Shown here in pieces: positions 7,123 through 16,066 of a DNA stretch of 57,188 nt (the stretch's first letter is position 1; each line of letters begins with the position of its first letter). Made by a program: the position numbers and the translations under genes. The stretch is taken from the NCBI GenBank assembly GCA_902777205.1, contig CACYSU010000014.1, positions 1-57,188 of the forward strand, given 5' to 3'. The stretch comes from an uncultured Rhodospirillales bacterium. Lineage in GTDB: Bacteria > Pseudomonadota > Alphaproteobacteria > CAAGCB01 > CAG-977. The notes under the pieces are model-generated. The model was not told where the DNA came from, searched no databases, and was given only the letters and a program-made list of their open reading frames with translations.

Positions 7123-10100
7123 CTATCCTTTGAAATACGGATCGTCGCCGTCTTTGATCAGCGACACGACGACGTTGTCCGGCGGAACGGCCGGTTCGGG
7201 TTCGACATTCCGCGGGTTGAAACGGACGGCCGATCCGAAAACGAACGGGACGGTGGAAACCAGTATCGTTTTCAACGGCTTTTCCGGAACGGGCATTTCC
7301 AGCCGCACCGGCGATCCGGCCAGCGCGAACGACGGCGCGGGTTCGACAACGGACGGCACGGGAGCGGGAGCGTCGGAAAGGACGGGGACGGCCGGGGCGG
7401 AAGCATCGGGGGCGGCGATTTCGTCGGGCGGCAGCTCCGGCTCTTCTTCCTCTGCCGCCATTTCTTCCTCGGCCGAAACGGGTTCGTCCGTCGGTTCGGG
7501 CGACAGGTCGGGTTCTTCTTCCTCTTCCGTTATTTCTTCCTCGACCGGAGCAAGTTCGTCCACCGGTTCGGGCGGCAGTTCGGGTTCTTCTTCCTCTACC
7601 GCAATTTCTTCCTCAACCGGAGCAAGTTCTTCCGCCGGTTCGGGCGGCAGGTCGGGTTCTTCTTCCTCTGCCGCCGTTTCTTCCTCGGCCGGAACGGGGT
7701 CGTCCGGCTGTTCGGGCGGCAGCTCCGGCTCTTCTTCCTCTGCCTCCGTTTCTTCCTCGGCCGGAACGGGTTCGTCCGGCTGTTCGGGCGACAGCTCCGG
7801 CTCTTCTTCCTCTTCCGGCTCTGGGGCGGCGGGGACGGGATCGGGTTCGGCCGTTTCCTGCAATTCGTCCAAAATCTTTTGCGTTTCGTCGTCGATATCC
7901 GCGTAATAAACGCGCTCGCCCGACTGATCGACGTAATACGGCCGCCCGTCCTCGCCCGTGTAATAGGCGTTGCCCTGCCCGTCCGTGTAATACGCGTTTC
8001 CTTGCGCGTCGCGGTAATAGGCCGCGCCGGACGCGTCAAGGTAATAGAAGTTCCCCTGTTCGTCGGGATAGCATTGTTCGCCGTTCGCGTCCAGATAGTA
8101 TGTGCTGCCGTCTTCGGCCGTATAGGCGACGGGAGCGGCCGGCGTTTGCGGTTCGGCGGCGGTTGTTTCCCCGCCCTCTTGCTCCGGCGTTTCCGCGTTT
8201 TCCCCGCCCGTTTCCGGCGTCACGGCGGCGTCGGCATAGACCGCCTGTCCGTTTTCATCGACATAGTAGGCTTGGCCGTTTTCATCGACGTAATAGGGAT
8301 TGCCCTGCGCGTCCAGATAATACGGGCTGCCGTTTTCATCGACATAGTACGGCGTTCCGTTTTCATCGACGTAATAAGGCGAGCCGTTCGCATCGACGTA
8401 ATAGGGAACGCCGTTCGCGTCCAGATAGTACGGATTGCCGCCCTCATCGACATAGTACGCGTTGCCGTTTTCGTCCGTGTATGCCGCGGGCGTTTCCGCG
8501 TTTTCCCCGCCCGCGCTTTCCGGCGTTTGTTCCGCCGCCCCCATATCGGCATAGACCGCCTGCCCGTTTTCATCGACATAGTACGCGCTGCCGTTTTCAT
8601 CGACGTAATACGGGTTGCCCTGCGCGTCCAAATAGTACGGATTGCCGTTTTCGTCCGTGTAATAAGCGGACGCGTCCTGTGTCTGGTCGGCGGCGACGGC
8701 CGGATCGAAATAAACCGCCTGCCCGTTTTCGTCCATATAATAGGCGTGCCCGCCTTCGTCCACATAATAGGCCTGACCGTTTGCGTCCATATAGTACGGA
8801 TACCCGTTTTCATCCGTGTAATAATACGAACCGTAATTTCCGGCGGCGACGTAACCGTACAGCCCCTGATCCTCGGTCGCGACGGATTGATCCCCCTCGT
8901 ACCCCTCGGTGTCCTGATAGTTATAGACTTCGCCGTCCTGTCCGGCAGCGGAATAATCCACGTTTTCGCTGGCCGCGTCGGCGTATCCGTACCCCCAGTT
9001 GTCGTCCAGATCGTATCCGGCCTCTTCCGCCGCTTTTTGCGACAGGGACAGCGCTTCGTCCAGATTGGCGTTCCAATCGGACAAATCCATTTTCGGCAGA
9101 GCGGGCGTCTTTTCCGTTTTTTTCTCCGCCGCCTGTTCCGGTTCGGGCTGCGCGGGCTGTTCGACCGCCGCGCCCTCATACCCCGACGTATATGGCGTGT
9201 CGTAATAATCGTGGACGGGATCGGCCGTCGGCGGCTGCTGCGGCGGGACGCCCGCCTGATCGCGCAAAGCTTCCTGCGTTTTCGCCTGCTGCTTGGCCAA
9301 AGCGGACGCCAAAGCCGACGTTTGATCCATCTGCTTGCGGCTGATCAGCTCCACCGTTTCGTTCAAAGACGCGCTTTGCTGCTGCGCCATCGCTTCGGCG
9401 ACGACGCGCGCCTGCTGCGCCAAAGCGTCCGTTTGAACACCCGCCTGCGATTCCGCCATCGCTTCGGCGACGACGCGGGCTTGTTCCGCCAAAACGTCGC
9501 GCTGGACGTTTGCCTGCGTTTCCGCGACAACGCGCGCCTGTTCGGCCAGAGCGTCACGCTGGACACCGGCCTGCGCCTCGGCCACGACACGGGCTTGTTC
9601 CGCCAGAACATCGCGCTGAACGCCGGCCTGCGCCTCGGCCACGACGCGCGCTTGCTCGGCCAGAGCGTCGCGCTGAATACCGGCCTGCGCCTCGGCCACA
9701 ATCCGCGCCTGCTCGGCCAGAGCGTCGCGTTGAATCCCCGCCTGCGCCTCGGCGACGACGCGCGCCTGTTCCGCCAGCACTTCCTTTTGCACGCCGGCTT
9801 GGGATTCCGCGACCGCCTGCGCCACGACGCGGGCTTGGGTCGCCAAAGCCTCCGCCTGAACACCGGCCTGCGATTTCGACATCGCTTCGGCCACGACGCG
9901 CGCCTGTTCGGCCAAAGCGTCGTGCTGGACGCCCGCCTGCGATTCCGCGACCGCCTGCGCCACAACGCGCGCCTGCGTCGCCAAAGCCTCGGCCTGCAGG
10001 GCGTTTTGCGATTCGGACATCGCCGTCGCGATCGCTTTGGCCTGCGCCGTGATCGTTTCCGATTGCGTCGCCGTTTGGGCGCGCATCATCGCCTGCGCGA

Positions 10101-11529
10101 CCGCCTGCGCCTGCGTCGCCAGCGTTTCGTTGCGCACGGCCTTTTGCGCGTTCGACAACGCCATCGCGATTTCCTGCGTCTGTTTGGAAAACGCTTCGGC
10201 CATCAAGGTCGCTTGGAAACGCTGGGATTCCTCCTGCCGGTGCATCAGCTGCCCCATCGTTTCCGTCAAAACCGCGCTTTGCGTTTGCGCCACGACATCC
10301 GCGATCAGCTTCGCCTGTTCCGCCGCCGACATTCCGCCGCCGTTGGACACCGGCATTCCGCCCGTTTCCAACATGGCTTTTTTCTGCATTTCCAGAATTT
10401 CTTTTTGCGCTTCGATCTGCGCCTGCGCCATCGCTTTGGCCTGCGCGGCGATCGCCTCCGACGATTGCGCCGACGCCAGATTGCTGTTTTCAATCACGAT
10501 TTGCGGCATTTGCATCTGTATCGGCTGCGCCGTTCCGGCCGCCGCCGCGGGCATGGCCATGCCGCCCTTTTGTATCGACGAAAACAGCGCCGCCAGCGTT
10601 TCGTTCGCGTGTTTCTGGGAATCCGCGATCGCCCGCGCGATCAGGTTGCCCTGCACTTCGGCCGCGTTCTGCTGGGATTTGGAAAAGGCCTCCGCCATCG
10701 CGCGCGCCGTCATTTCCTGACTTTGCGAAAAGATTTTGGCCATCGTTTCCGATTGCGTTTTAGCCTGTATCTCCGCGGATTTGACCTGCGCCTGCGTCAA
10801 CGCGTTGACCAAAGCGTCCAACCCCTGCGATCCGGCCGCGGACAGCTGTTCCAACCCGCCCTGCACCCCGCCGCCCTGCACCTGCAGCTGGACGACGGCG
10901 GGCACGGCCTGCGCCTGCGCGTACTGCATACGCAATTTTTCCTGAACGCTTTCCTGTTCGCCGGACGCGCCTTCGGTCAAACGCGTCGTGAAAACGGAAT
11001 AGTCCTCTTTGGCTTTTTTCAAAGACTGCGCCAATTCGGCGACTTCGTCGCGGCGGGACGGATCCTGTCTGGCTTCGGACAACGTTTTCGCCAGCAATTC
11101 CATATTGCGGCGCGATTCCTCCTGCGCCTGCTGCATCACGGCGATCTGGTTCTGGTTCATTTTTTCCTGCGCGGACGACAAAGCGTCGGCGATCGCTTTC
11201 GCCTTGGCCTTTTCCTCGCGGGAAACGAAGACTTCCTCCTCCGCCTCTTCGGCGACGTAATCGTCCCCGTATTTCTGGTGTTCCAGATATTCCAGATAGT
11301 CGCGAACGTCCCGCCCGCCGGGGATGTCCGTCAGCGTCGCGCGCGCGTCCGCGCTGATGCCCAGCAGCATATCGTTATAGCGCGTGACCAGATCTTCGCG
11401 CAGGACGTGCAGCTGCCTGTAAACGTTGATGAAACGCTGCGCCGTTACATACGGATCCTCTTCCCCGTCGCTCGCCGCGCCGGGGAATTTCGGCTTCCAT
11501 TTTTTCATGTCCTTTTTCGGCGGGCTCAT
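7123..11529 (-). CDS. Giant three-array repeat protein (helical, Tyr-rich and Glu/Pro-rich repeats)
   Basis: 1468 residues, no signal peptide or membrane segment. A unique N-terminal part of about 100 residues is followed by long Ala/Gln/Glu-rich probable coiled coil. Residues about 500-720 are units such as QAGVQRDALAEQARVVAEA (19 residues, with longer versions of about 24). Residues about 897-1210 are many nine-residue Tyr-rich units of the form xPYYVDENG, with YYLDAQG and YYTDENG variants. Residues about 1230-1375 are six Glu/Pro-rich units of about 24 residues (EEEEPELPPEQPDEPVPAEE). A unique tail ends DGDDPYFKG. It heads the operon with the soluble protein, the secretin-like lipoprotein and the bitopic protein. 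A scaffold or very large secreted substrate of the type IV-like system is plausible. I know no matching family. Confidence 0.85.
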   Translation of the reverse strand: MSPPKKDMKKWKPKFPGAASDGEEDPYVTAQRFINVYRQLHVLREDLVTRYNDMLLGISADARATLTDIPGGRDVRDYLEYLEHQKYGDDYVAEEAEEEVFVSREEKAKAKAIADALSSAQEKMNQNQIAVMQQAQEESRRNMELLAKTLSEARQDPSRRDEVAELAQSLKKAKEDYSVFTTRLTEGASGEQESVQEKLRMQYAQAQAVPAVVQLQVQGGGVQGGLEQLSAAGSQGLDALVNALTQAQVKSAEIQAKTQSETMAKIFSQSQEMTARAMAEAFSKSQQNAAEVQGNLIARAIADSQKHANETLAALFSSIQKGGMAMPAAAAGTAQPIQMQMPQIVIENSNLASAQSSEAIAAQAKAMAQAQIEAQKEILEMQKKAMLETGGMPVSNGGGMSAAEQAKLIADVVAQTQSAVLTETMGQLMHRQEESQRFQATLMAEAFSKQTQEIAMALSNAQKAVRNETLATQAQAVAQAMMRAQTATQSETITAQAKAIATAMSESQNALQAEALATQARVVAQAVAESQAGVQHDALAEQARVVAEAMSKSQAGVQAEALATQARVVAQAVAESQAGVQKEVLAEQARVVAEAQAGIQRDALAEQARIVAEAQAGIQRDALAEQARVVAEAQAGVQRDVLAEQARVVAEAQAGVQRDALAEQARVVAETQANVQRDVLAEQARVVAEAMAESQAGVQTDALAQQARVVAEAMAQQQSASLNETVELISRKQMDQTSALASALAKQQAKTQEALRDQAGVPPQQPPTADPVHDYYDTPYTSGYEGAAVEQPAQPEPEQAAEKKTEKTPALPKMDLSDWNANLDEALSLSQKAAEEAGYDLDDNWGYGYADAASENVDYSAAGQDGEVYNYQDTEGYEGDQSVATEDQGLYGYVAAGNYGSYYYTDENGYPYYMDANGQAYYVDEGGHAYYMDENGQAVYFDPAVAADQTQDASAYYTDENGNPYYLDAQGNPYYVDENGSAYYVDENGQAVYADMGAAEQTPESAGGENAETPAAYTDENGNAYYVDEGGNPYYLDANGVPYYVDANGSPYYVDENGTPYYVDENGSPYYLDAQGNPYYVDENGQAYYVDENGQAVYADAAVTPETGGENAETPEQEGGETTAAEPQTPAAPVAYTAEDGSTYYLDANGEQCYPDEQGNFYYLDASGAAYYRDAQGNAYYTDGQGNAYYTGEDGRPYYVDQSGERVYYADIDDETQKILDELQETAEPDPVPAAPEPEEEEEPELSPEQPDEPVPAEEETEAEEEEPELPPEQPDDPVPAEEETAAEEEEPDLPPEPAEELAPVEEEIAVEEEEPELPPEPVDELAPVEEEITEEEEEPDLSPEPTDEPVSAEEEMAAEEEEPELPPDEIAAPDASAPAVPVLSDAPAPVPSVVEPAPSFALAGSPVRLEMPVPEKPLKTILVSTVPFVFGSAVRFNPRNVEPEPAVPPDNVVVSLIKDGDDPYFKG
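7410..7830 (-). repeat. Coding tandem repeats, 72-bp Glu/Pro-rich units
   Basis: About six units of 72 bases inside the giant gene, each with a core reading EEEEPELPPEP on the minus strand. Units differ by scattered base changes, with no shift of frame. Confidence 0.8.
7896..8838 (-). repeat. Coding tandem repeats, 27-bp Tyr-rich units
   Basis: A long array of 27-base units encoding xxYYVDENG-type nonapeptides, broken by spacers such as those around 8115-8220, 8480-8550 and 8670-8700. Blocks ending NGQAVYAD or NGQAVYFD recur, so there is a higher-order repeat of several nonapeptides as well. Confidence 0.85.
9363..10020 (-). repeat. Coding tandem repeats, 57-bp (and longer) helical units
   Basis: In the core (about 9510-9790) the string gcctgcgcctcggccac recurs every 57 bases. 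On either side, longer units add an extra AMAES or AVAES step. The repeats are in frame and the encoded heptad-like pattern suggests one continuous helix. Confidence 0.85.
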
Positions 11530-11590
11530 TTCTTCTCCAACAGGCGTCAGCGATCGTCCCTGTTCAAGGGATATCCGTCCGATACTACGA

Positions 11591-11623
11591 CGCCGCAGAT
11601 TAACATATATTTAATCCGCGGCG
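11591..11623. promoter_or_regulatory. 33-bp imperfect palindrome with a perfect CtrA-type box at its centre
   Basis: Arms CGCCGCAGATTAA and TTAATCCGCGGCG differ by one base from perfect dyad symmetry. They flank a 7-base centre, so that TTAA-N7-TTAA (11600-11614) is an exact match to the CtrA binding consensus. It lies 62-94 bases upstream of the giant repeat protein start and just past the end of the XRE gene. It could be a CtrA site, an operator for the XRE protein, or both. There is no T-run, so a terminator is unlikely. Confidence 0.6.
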
Positions 11624-11649
11624 GTTTTTAAACGACGGCTGGCGTCGGG

Positions 11650-12642
11650 TCAGGGCAGGTTGATCTGCACGACGCGGTGCAAAGCGGCCGCCTTGTCTTC
11701 GGGGATTTCGATCTTTTCCTCCGGATTCCACAAAACGCCGAACAGCTTGCCGTCGATATCCTCGCGCACGCTGATCAGCCGCGCTTCCGTTTCATTGACG
11801 TACATGACCGCGATGTCGCCCAAACCGACCATTTTCGTCGGATCGACGATCAAAACGGATCGGGCGGGCAGCAAATTCCCCAAACGGCGGGTGCACAGCG
11901 ACACGGCGTAGGCCGACATCGGATTGACCGCGCCCGCGCAGCACGCGACCGTGCCCAAAGGCGCCTGACGGTCGATGATCACCGTGCCGTTTTCGCCGCC
12001 CTGTCCGTAAATCTGCAGGGTGACTTCGGCCTTTTCCTGCTTTGCCGCGGATTTGGCCACGGGCAGTTCGGGATAGCCGGATTTGACGCCGGCCGCGGCG
12101 CGGTACCGCGCGTCGTTGCGCTGAATGAATTCCTCCAGCGCGCCGGCCTTGTCCAAATCGTAAATCTGCTTTTGCAATTCGTCGTTGGTGTATCCCAGCG
12201 CGCGGGCGATTCTGGCGATTTCGTCCTCGGACACTTCGCGCTGTCCCATTTCGATGCGGTGGTAAACGGACAGGGTCAGTTCGGAACCGTCGGCGACATC
12301 CGCCAGCGTCAGGTTTTTCTGACCGCGGATATAGCGCAGCCCCGCCCCCAGCATTTTCAGCCCGCCGCGTTCGTTGACGCGGTTGCGGCGTTCCTGTTCG
12401 CGGCGCCACGCCTGCACGACATCGGGCTGCGAACTGGCTTCGTTGACAAAGATTTCCTGCAGCGGACAATCCAGAAATTCGGCGATGCGAACCAGCTGTT
12501 CCTGATCAATGCGGCGGTAGCCTTTTTCGATTTTGCTGACGGCGGACAGGCTGACGCCCAGAAAATCCGCCAATTCCTGCATGGAACGGCCGCGCACGCG
12601 GCGATACATACGAATCTGATTCGGAAAGATGATCTCTTCCAT
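11650..12642 (-). CDS. Double-HTH XRE regulator with LexA/S24-like C-terminal fold
   Basis: 330 residues. Residues about 8-65 form an XRE helix-turn-helix (MQELADFLGVSLSAVSKIEKGYRRI) and residues about 100-160 a second one (LTLADVADGSELTLSVYHRIEMGQR). The C-terminal 110 residues (AYAVSLCTRR, LPARSVLIVDPTKMVGLGDIAVMYVN, ending LHRVVQINLP) resemble the beta fold of LexA/S24-type repressors. I do not see the Ser/Lys pair needed for self-cleavage. It is probably a DNA-binding regulator of the neighbouring secretion operons, possibly acting at the palindrome 30-60 bases past its end. It is transcribed alone, after a terminator at 12762-12786. Confidence 0.8.
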   Translation of the reverse strand: MEEIIFPNQIRMYRRVRGRSMQELADFLGVSLSAVSKIEKGYRRIDQEQLVRIAEFLDCPLQEIFVNEASSQPDVVQAWRREQERRNRVNERGGLKMLGAGLRYIRGQKNLTLADVADGSELTLSVYHRIEMGQREVSEDEIARIARALGYTNDELQKQIYDLDKAGALEEFIQRNDARYRAAAGVKSGYPELPVAKSAAKQEKAEVTLQIYGQGGENGTVIIDRQAPLGTVACCAGAVNPMSAYAVSLCTRRLGNLLPARSVLIVDPTKMVGLGDIAVMYVNETEARLISVREDIDGKLFGVLWNPEEKIEIPEDKAAALHRVVQINLP

Positions 12643-12761
12643 TCACATTGTTCCTTAATCTGTCAACCAACGGCCGGAAAAACGCCGACACTTTCCTGTT
12701 TATAGCCGTTTTCAAAAAAAAATACAACACTTGGCGTGCAAAAAATCGGGCGGAACACGCA

Positions 12762-12786
12762 AAAGCCCCGCGCGAAACGGGGCTTT
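12762..12786 (-). terminator. Intrinsic terminator of the VirB6-like operon
   Basis: AAAGCCCCG, loop CGCGAAA, CGGGGCTTT; on the minus strand the stem is followed by TTTTGCG. It lies 28 bases after the last VirB6-like gene. Confidence 0.8.
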
Positions 12787-12813
12787 CGACATTTTGCGAA
12801 CCGGAAACGGACG

Positions 12814-14265
12814 TCAGCTCTGCCCGCCGGCGAACGCGGCTTCGGCTCTTTGAACGTTCTGTTTGACCTGCTGCGCCTTGCGCTGAATCTTCAGCATCCG
12901 CTTGCGGAATTTCTTGATCTTTTCCAAACGCTGGCGCAGTTTTTCGGCCTTTTCCACCCCTTCCGCGACGTTTTTCATAATCCGGACAAGGTACAGGCAC
13001 GATGTCGCCCCCAGCGTGATGACCGTGATGATCATCAAAACGACATCCATGATAAAGAACAACGTTCCGCGAACGGCTTTGACGGCGCAGTTGCTGGAAA
13101 ATTCCGCGCCGACGAATTTTCCGGACAGATCGTCCGCGATCGGCGCGACGTATATCGCCCACACCGTGCAGGCCAAAACCATAAACAGGTTGAACACGCC
13201 GCCGGCCGCCAGCATTTCGTCCCACGCGTCAACGTACGAACTGGCCCTCATATTCGTCATAAACGTCCCCATCGCCCCGCTGTCGGTGCCGTTCCACGCG
13301 TTTTCCAACATGGCGGTGATCATGCTGATGATCACGCCCGTTATGGCGAACACCATGCACGAATGCAGGAAGATGTTCCACGCCGTTTTGGCATAGCGCG
13401 ACGTGATCGGAAAAATCCACGCCACGATGAACAGCGGCAGCATCCCGACCAACAGGCCGATACGGAAAATGACGTCCATCATCGCGATCGGGAACATGAA
13501 CGAAATGAACCAGAACATACACCCGAACAACATCCCGACGCCCCACATCAGCGGGTTGGGAATGTACCATTTCAAAACGGGAACTTTGAACCAGAAAAAC
13601 GCGCCGCACCGCAGCCCCTGCGCGACCGCCTGACTTTCCGCCATGCCGGACGCGATTTTTTCAATCATGCATTTCAGCGATTCGCGAACGCCCGTCCCCA
13701 TCGGCAGCGTTTTGGACGACGATATCGACGACGGCATGGTGCATCCGCCGCCGCCACCGCCGGACGCGTCCAATATATCGCCCGACAGCTGCGCCGCGGC
13801 CGTCAAAACGGGGTTGACGATGTAATCGAACGCCATCGCCGACCCGCCCTTTAAAAAGCACCATCCGAAACCGGCTTTGACCAGCATGCCGCCGACCTTT
13901 GTCAGATATTCCATCGGGCTGGGGGCGTCGCCGACGTTGCTGAACAGCATCAGCGTCTGCACGATCAGAAACAGCCCGACGCCGATGTTGATCACGTCGC
14001 CCAGCGGATCGGACAGCGCGGCGTTGATCTGCCCCGCCGTTTTGTTCGCGGCGTCGAAAAACAGCAGAAAGATGTGACAGCCCCAGCAGTGTTCCTGATC
14101 CGAATAATCCGCGATGTTTTTGTCCCATGTGTCGCAAAACGCTTCCATGGTCGCGTCGTTCATCGTGTTTTCCGCCATGGCGGGCGTGGAAAAGGCACAG
14201 ACGAACGCGCCGCAAAACAGCAGCAATCCGATAATGAATTTGTTCAATCCCAAATGTTTTGTCAT
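12814..14265 (-). CDS. VirB6/TrbL-like type IV secretion membrane protein, copy A
   Basis: 483 residues from the ATG preceded by GGAAGGG; an in-frame ATG at 14289 is less well placed. A signal peptide ends at AMA-ENTM. Several long hydrophobic helices follow, including VINIGVGLFLIVQTLMLF, MLVKAGFGWCFL and a central cluster (MWGVGMLFGCMFWFISFMF). The C-terminus is a basic coiled coil (KLRQRLEKIKKFRKRMLKI). The plan and the PMEYLTKVGGMLVKAG segment match the other two VirB6-like proteins here (PMDNMTKIGGMMLKAG in copy C). VirB6/TrbL proteins form part of the inner-membrane channel. It is the last gene of the operon. Confidence 0.75.
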   Translation of the reverse strand: MTKHLGLNKFIIGLLLFCGAFVCAFSTPAMAENTMNDATMEAFCDTWDKNIADYSDQEHCWGCHIFLLFFDAANKTAGQINAALSDPLGDVINIGVGLFLIVQTLMLFSNVGDAPSPMEYLTKVGGMLVKAGFGWCFLKGGSAMAFDYIVNPVLTAAAQLSGDILDASGGGGGGCTMPSSISSSKTLPMGTGVRESLKCMIEKIASGMAESQAVAQGLRCGAFFWFKVPVLKWYIPNPLMWGVGMLFGCMFWFISFMFPIAMMDVIFRIGLLVGMLPLFIVAWIFPITSRYAKTAWNIFLHSCMVFAITGVIISMITAMLENAWNGTDSGAMGTFMTNMRASSYVDAWDEMLAAGGVFNLFMVLACTVWAIYVAPIADDLSGKFVGAEFSSNCAVKAVRGTLFFIMDVVLMIITVITLGATSCLYLVRIMKNVAEGVEKAEKLRQRLEKIKKFRKRMLKIQRKAQQVKQNVQRAEAAFAGGQS

Positions 14266-14281
14266 GTGCCAAAACCCTTCC

Positions 14282-14488
14282 TTACACATCGGAACCGCCG
14301 TCCCGATTTTTATTCCTTTTTCCCGCCATCACCATCACGGCCACCGCCAAAACCAACAACACACCGACGGTTCCCGCCACAACGGTTTGAAAAGATGACG
14401 ACTGCAACGTCCGTTTGACGAAATCCGCCTGTAAAAGAAGAAGCCCTCCTCCCAATACCAAATACTGTGCCGCCCTGCCTCTCATCAA
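14282..14488 (-). CDS. Small membrane protein in the VirB6-like operon
   Basis: 68 residues with two hydrophobic segments (YLVLGGGLLLLQA and TVVAGTVGVLLVLAVAVMVMAG) and a short basic tail KRNKNRDGG. The start overlaps the stop of the upstream VirB6-like gene (ATGA), and the gene ends 16 bases before the next start. This supports a real, translationally coupled gene. The family is unknown. Its size recalls the VirB3-like small membrane subunits, but I cannot show homology. Confidence 0.65.
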   Translation of the reverse strand: MMRGRAAQYLVLGGGLLLLQADFVKRTLQSSSFQTVVAGTVGVLLVLAVAVMVMAGKRNKNRDGGSDV

Positions 14489-15993
14489 TCTTCGTCCAGC
14501 GCGCCTTTGTAATTATCGGACGCCTTATTGCCGCCTTTTCCGTCCTTGCCGTGGTCGTGGCGGTCAACCGATTGCGACAGCGGACCGGAATTCCAGTCTT
14601 GCGCCACGCCGGCCGCCCAGTTCCGAACACCGTTGTGCGCGGAGTTTTTCAAACCGGTGTACGCCTGCGTTTTGTGCAGCTGGCCGTCCGCGCCTTTGGC
14701 CAGATAGCCGCGATCCTGCAGGTTTTCGTTGGCGCGATCCAAACGTTTCTGTTCCTTGTCCGACAATTTTTGGCCGGACGCCTGCTTGGCTTCCAAAGCT
14801 TCCTTGGCTTTCATATCCTGACGCGACCAATGGCGCAAACCGCGGTTGGCGGCGAATTTGCCGATCTTGGCGCCCAGCTTGGCACCGCCCTTGACATCGC
14901 TGTAGGTGCCGGCGGCTGTTTTGCCCAAACCGCCCGCGCCGCCCGAAAAGCTCTGCATCAGATCCAAAATGACATCGGCGAAGAAAATCAGGAATGTGAA
15001 AATAAAGATTAAACCGATGATTCCGGGGCCGAAAATCGCGTTTTGGAACAGGCTGGGATCGGACAGCATATCCAACGGATGCGTCATATACGGCAGATAC
15101 GCGTCCATGTATTTCTTAATAACCTCCACCGCCACGGCGCAAAAAACGCACATTCCGACGGTGCCGAACCCGATTTGAACCAGCATTTCCATTCCCTTGG
15201 CGGAAAAGTTTCGCGTCGCCTTGAAACAAAACGCCGTCAGGCACAGCGGCAACATGGCCACGATGAAGCAGTAGCGGATCACGCAATCCAACAGCAACAG
15301 CGGGAAATAGATCATCATGAAAATCGACACCAGATAAATGCCCGCGCCGACCAGTATGATAAAGATCGTCGGCCCCGCGATGATCGCCAGATACGAAAAA
15401 CCGATCGAAATGTTCAATTTGCCCTGCAGCGCCGAGATCAGGCAGATCATGCCGCTTTTCGGCCCGCCCCCCGGCGAACAGGGCAGATCGCTGCCCGACG
15501 CGTTGATGATCATCAGTCCCGTGTCCACAAAACCGGAAAAGACCGGTTCGACAATCATTTTCAAAACGGACGACCCGCTGCCCGCCCCCAAATCGCGCAG
15601 CATCGCGGCGACCAGCGTCGCCAAAAACGCCTGACTGGCCAATTCGCGCCAATATTGATAGGTGTCCGGTTCCTTCATCGACCCGACGAATTTCAAAATG
15701 AAAATCGCCAGCCACAACCCGAACCCGACGCCCAGCAGGGAAACGGCGCTTTTGGAAACGGACTGCACCAGCGACTTTGAAAACTGATCCGCGATGTTGA
15801 ATCCCATTTCAAACAACGGGCACAGCCAGCAATCCATCGTTTCCTTTTCGACGCGGGCGGCTTCTTCGCCCTGCGATCCGTCGGAAATCTCGCTGCATCC
15901 CGACAGCAAAACCGGCAACAGAACCAGAGCCAGCGCGCACAAAACCCGCGCGCTCTGCCCCTTTTTCAAAAATGTCATCAACGTTTTCAACAT
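14485..15993 (-). CDS. VirB6/TrbL-like lipoprotein, copy B
   Basis: 502 residues. The signal peptide has a lipobox LLSGC (C33), which is unusual for a VirB6-like protein. A Cys-containing segment (DCWLCPLFEMGF) and many membrane helices follow, for example AVSLLGVGFGLWLAIFILKF, YLAIIAGPTIFIILVGAGIYLV and GIIGLIFIFTFLIFFADVILDL. The last about 140 residues are hydrophilic, basic and probably helical (KAKEALEAKQASGQKLSDKEQKRLD written in parts), and rich in His/Asp/Lys/Gly at the end. It is the second gene of the operon. The long soluble tail is like those of the extended VirB6 proteins of Rickettsiales. Confidence 0.75.
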   Translation of the reverse strand: MLKTLMTFLKKGQSARVLCALALVLLPVLLSGCSEISDGSQGEEAARVEKETMDCWLCPLFEMGFNIADQFSKSLVQSVSKSAVSLLGVGFGLWLAIFILKFVGSMKEPDTYQYWRELASQAFLATLVAAMLRDLGAGSGSSVLKMIVEPVFSGFVDTGLMIINASGSDLPCSPGGGPKSGMICLISALQGKLNISIGFSYLAIIAGPTIFIILVGAGIYLVSIFMMIYFPLLLLDCVIRYCFIVAMLPLCLTAFCFKATRNFSAKGMEMLVQIGFGTVGMCVFCAVAVEVIKKYMDAYLPYMTHPLDMLSDPSLFQNAIFGPGIIGLIFIFTFLIFFADVILDLMQSFSGGAGGLGKTAAGTYSDVKGGAKLGAKIGKFAANRGLRHWSRQDMKAKEALEAKQASGQKLSDKEQKRLDRANENLQDRGYLAKGADGQLHKTQAYTGLKNSAHNGVRNWAAGVAQDWNSGPLSQSVDRHDHGKDGKGGNKASDNYKGALDED

Positions 15994-16066
15994 TTGTCCC
16001 GTCCCAATTTCACATATCGGAAAGCGTTTCCGGTTCGACGGCCGTTAAAACGCGGCCGCCCCTCGA

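Noticed and set aside
7410-10020. Regular repeats that might be a CRISPR array.
   Set aside because: The units are in frame, contiguous without unique spacers and encode regular peptide repeats.
7114-11631. A 1505-codon open frame on the plus strand opposite the giant repeat gene.
   Set aside because: It mirrors the strong codon bias and repeats of the minus-strand gene, has no ribosome site, and its translation is Arg/Phe/Leu-rich without any family motif.
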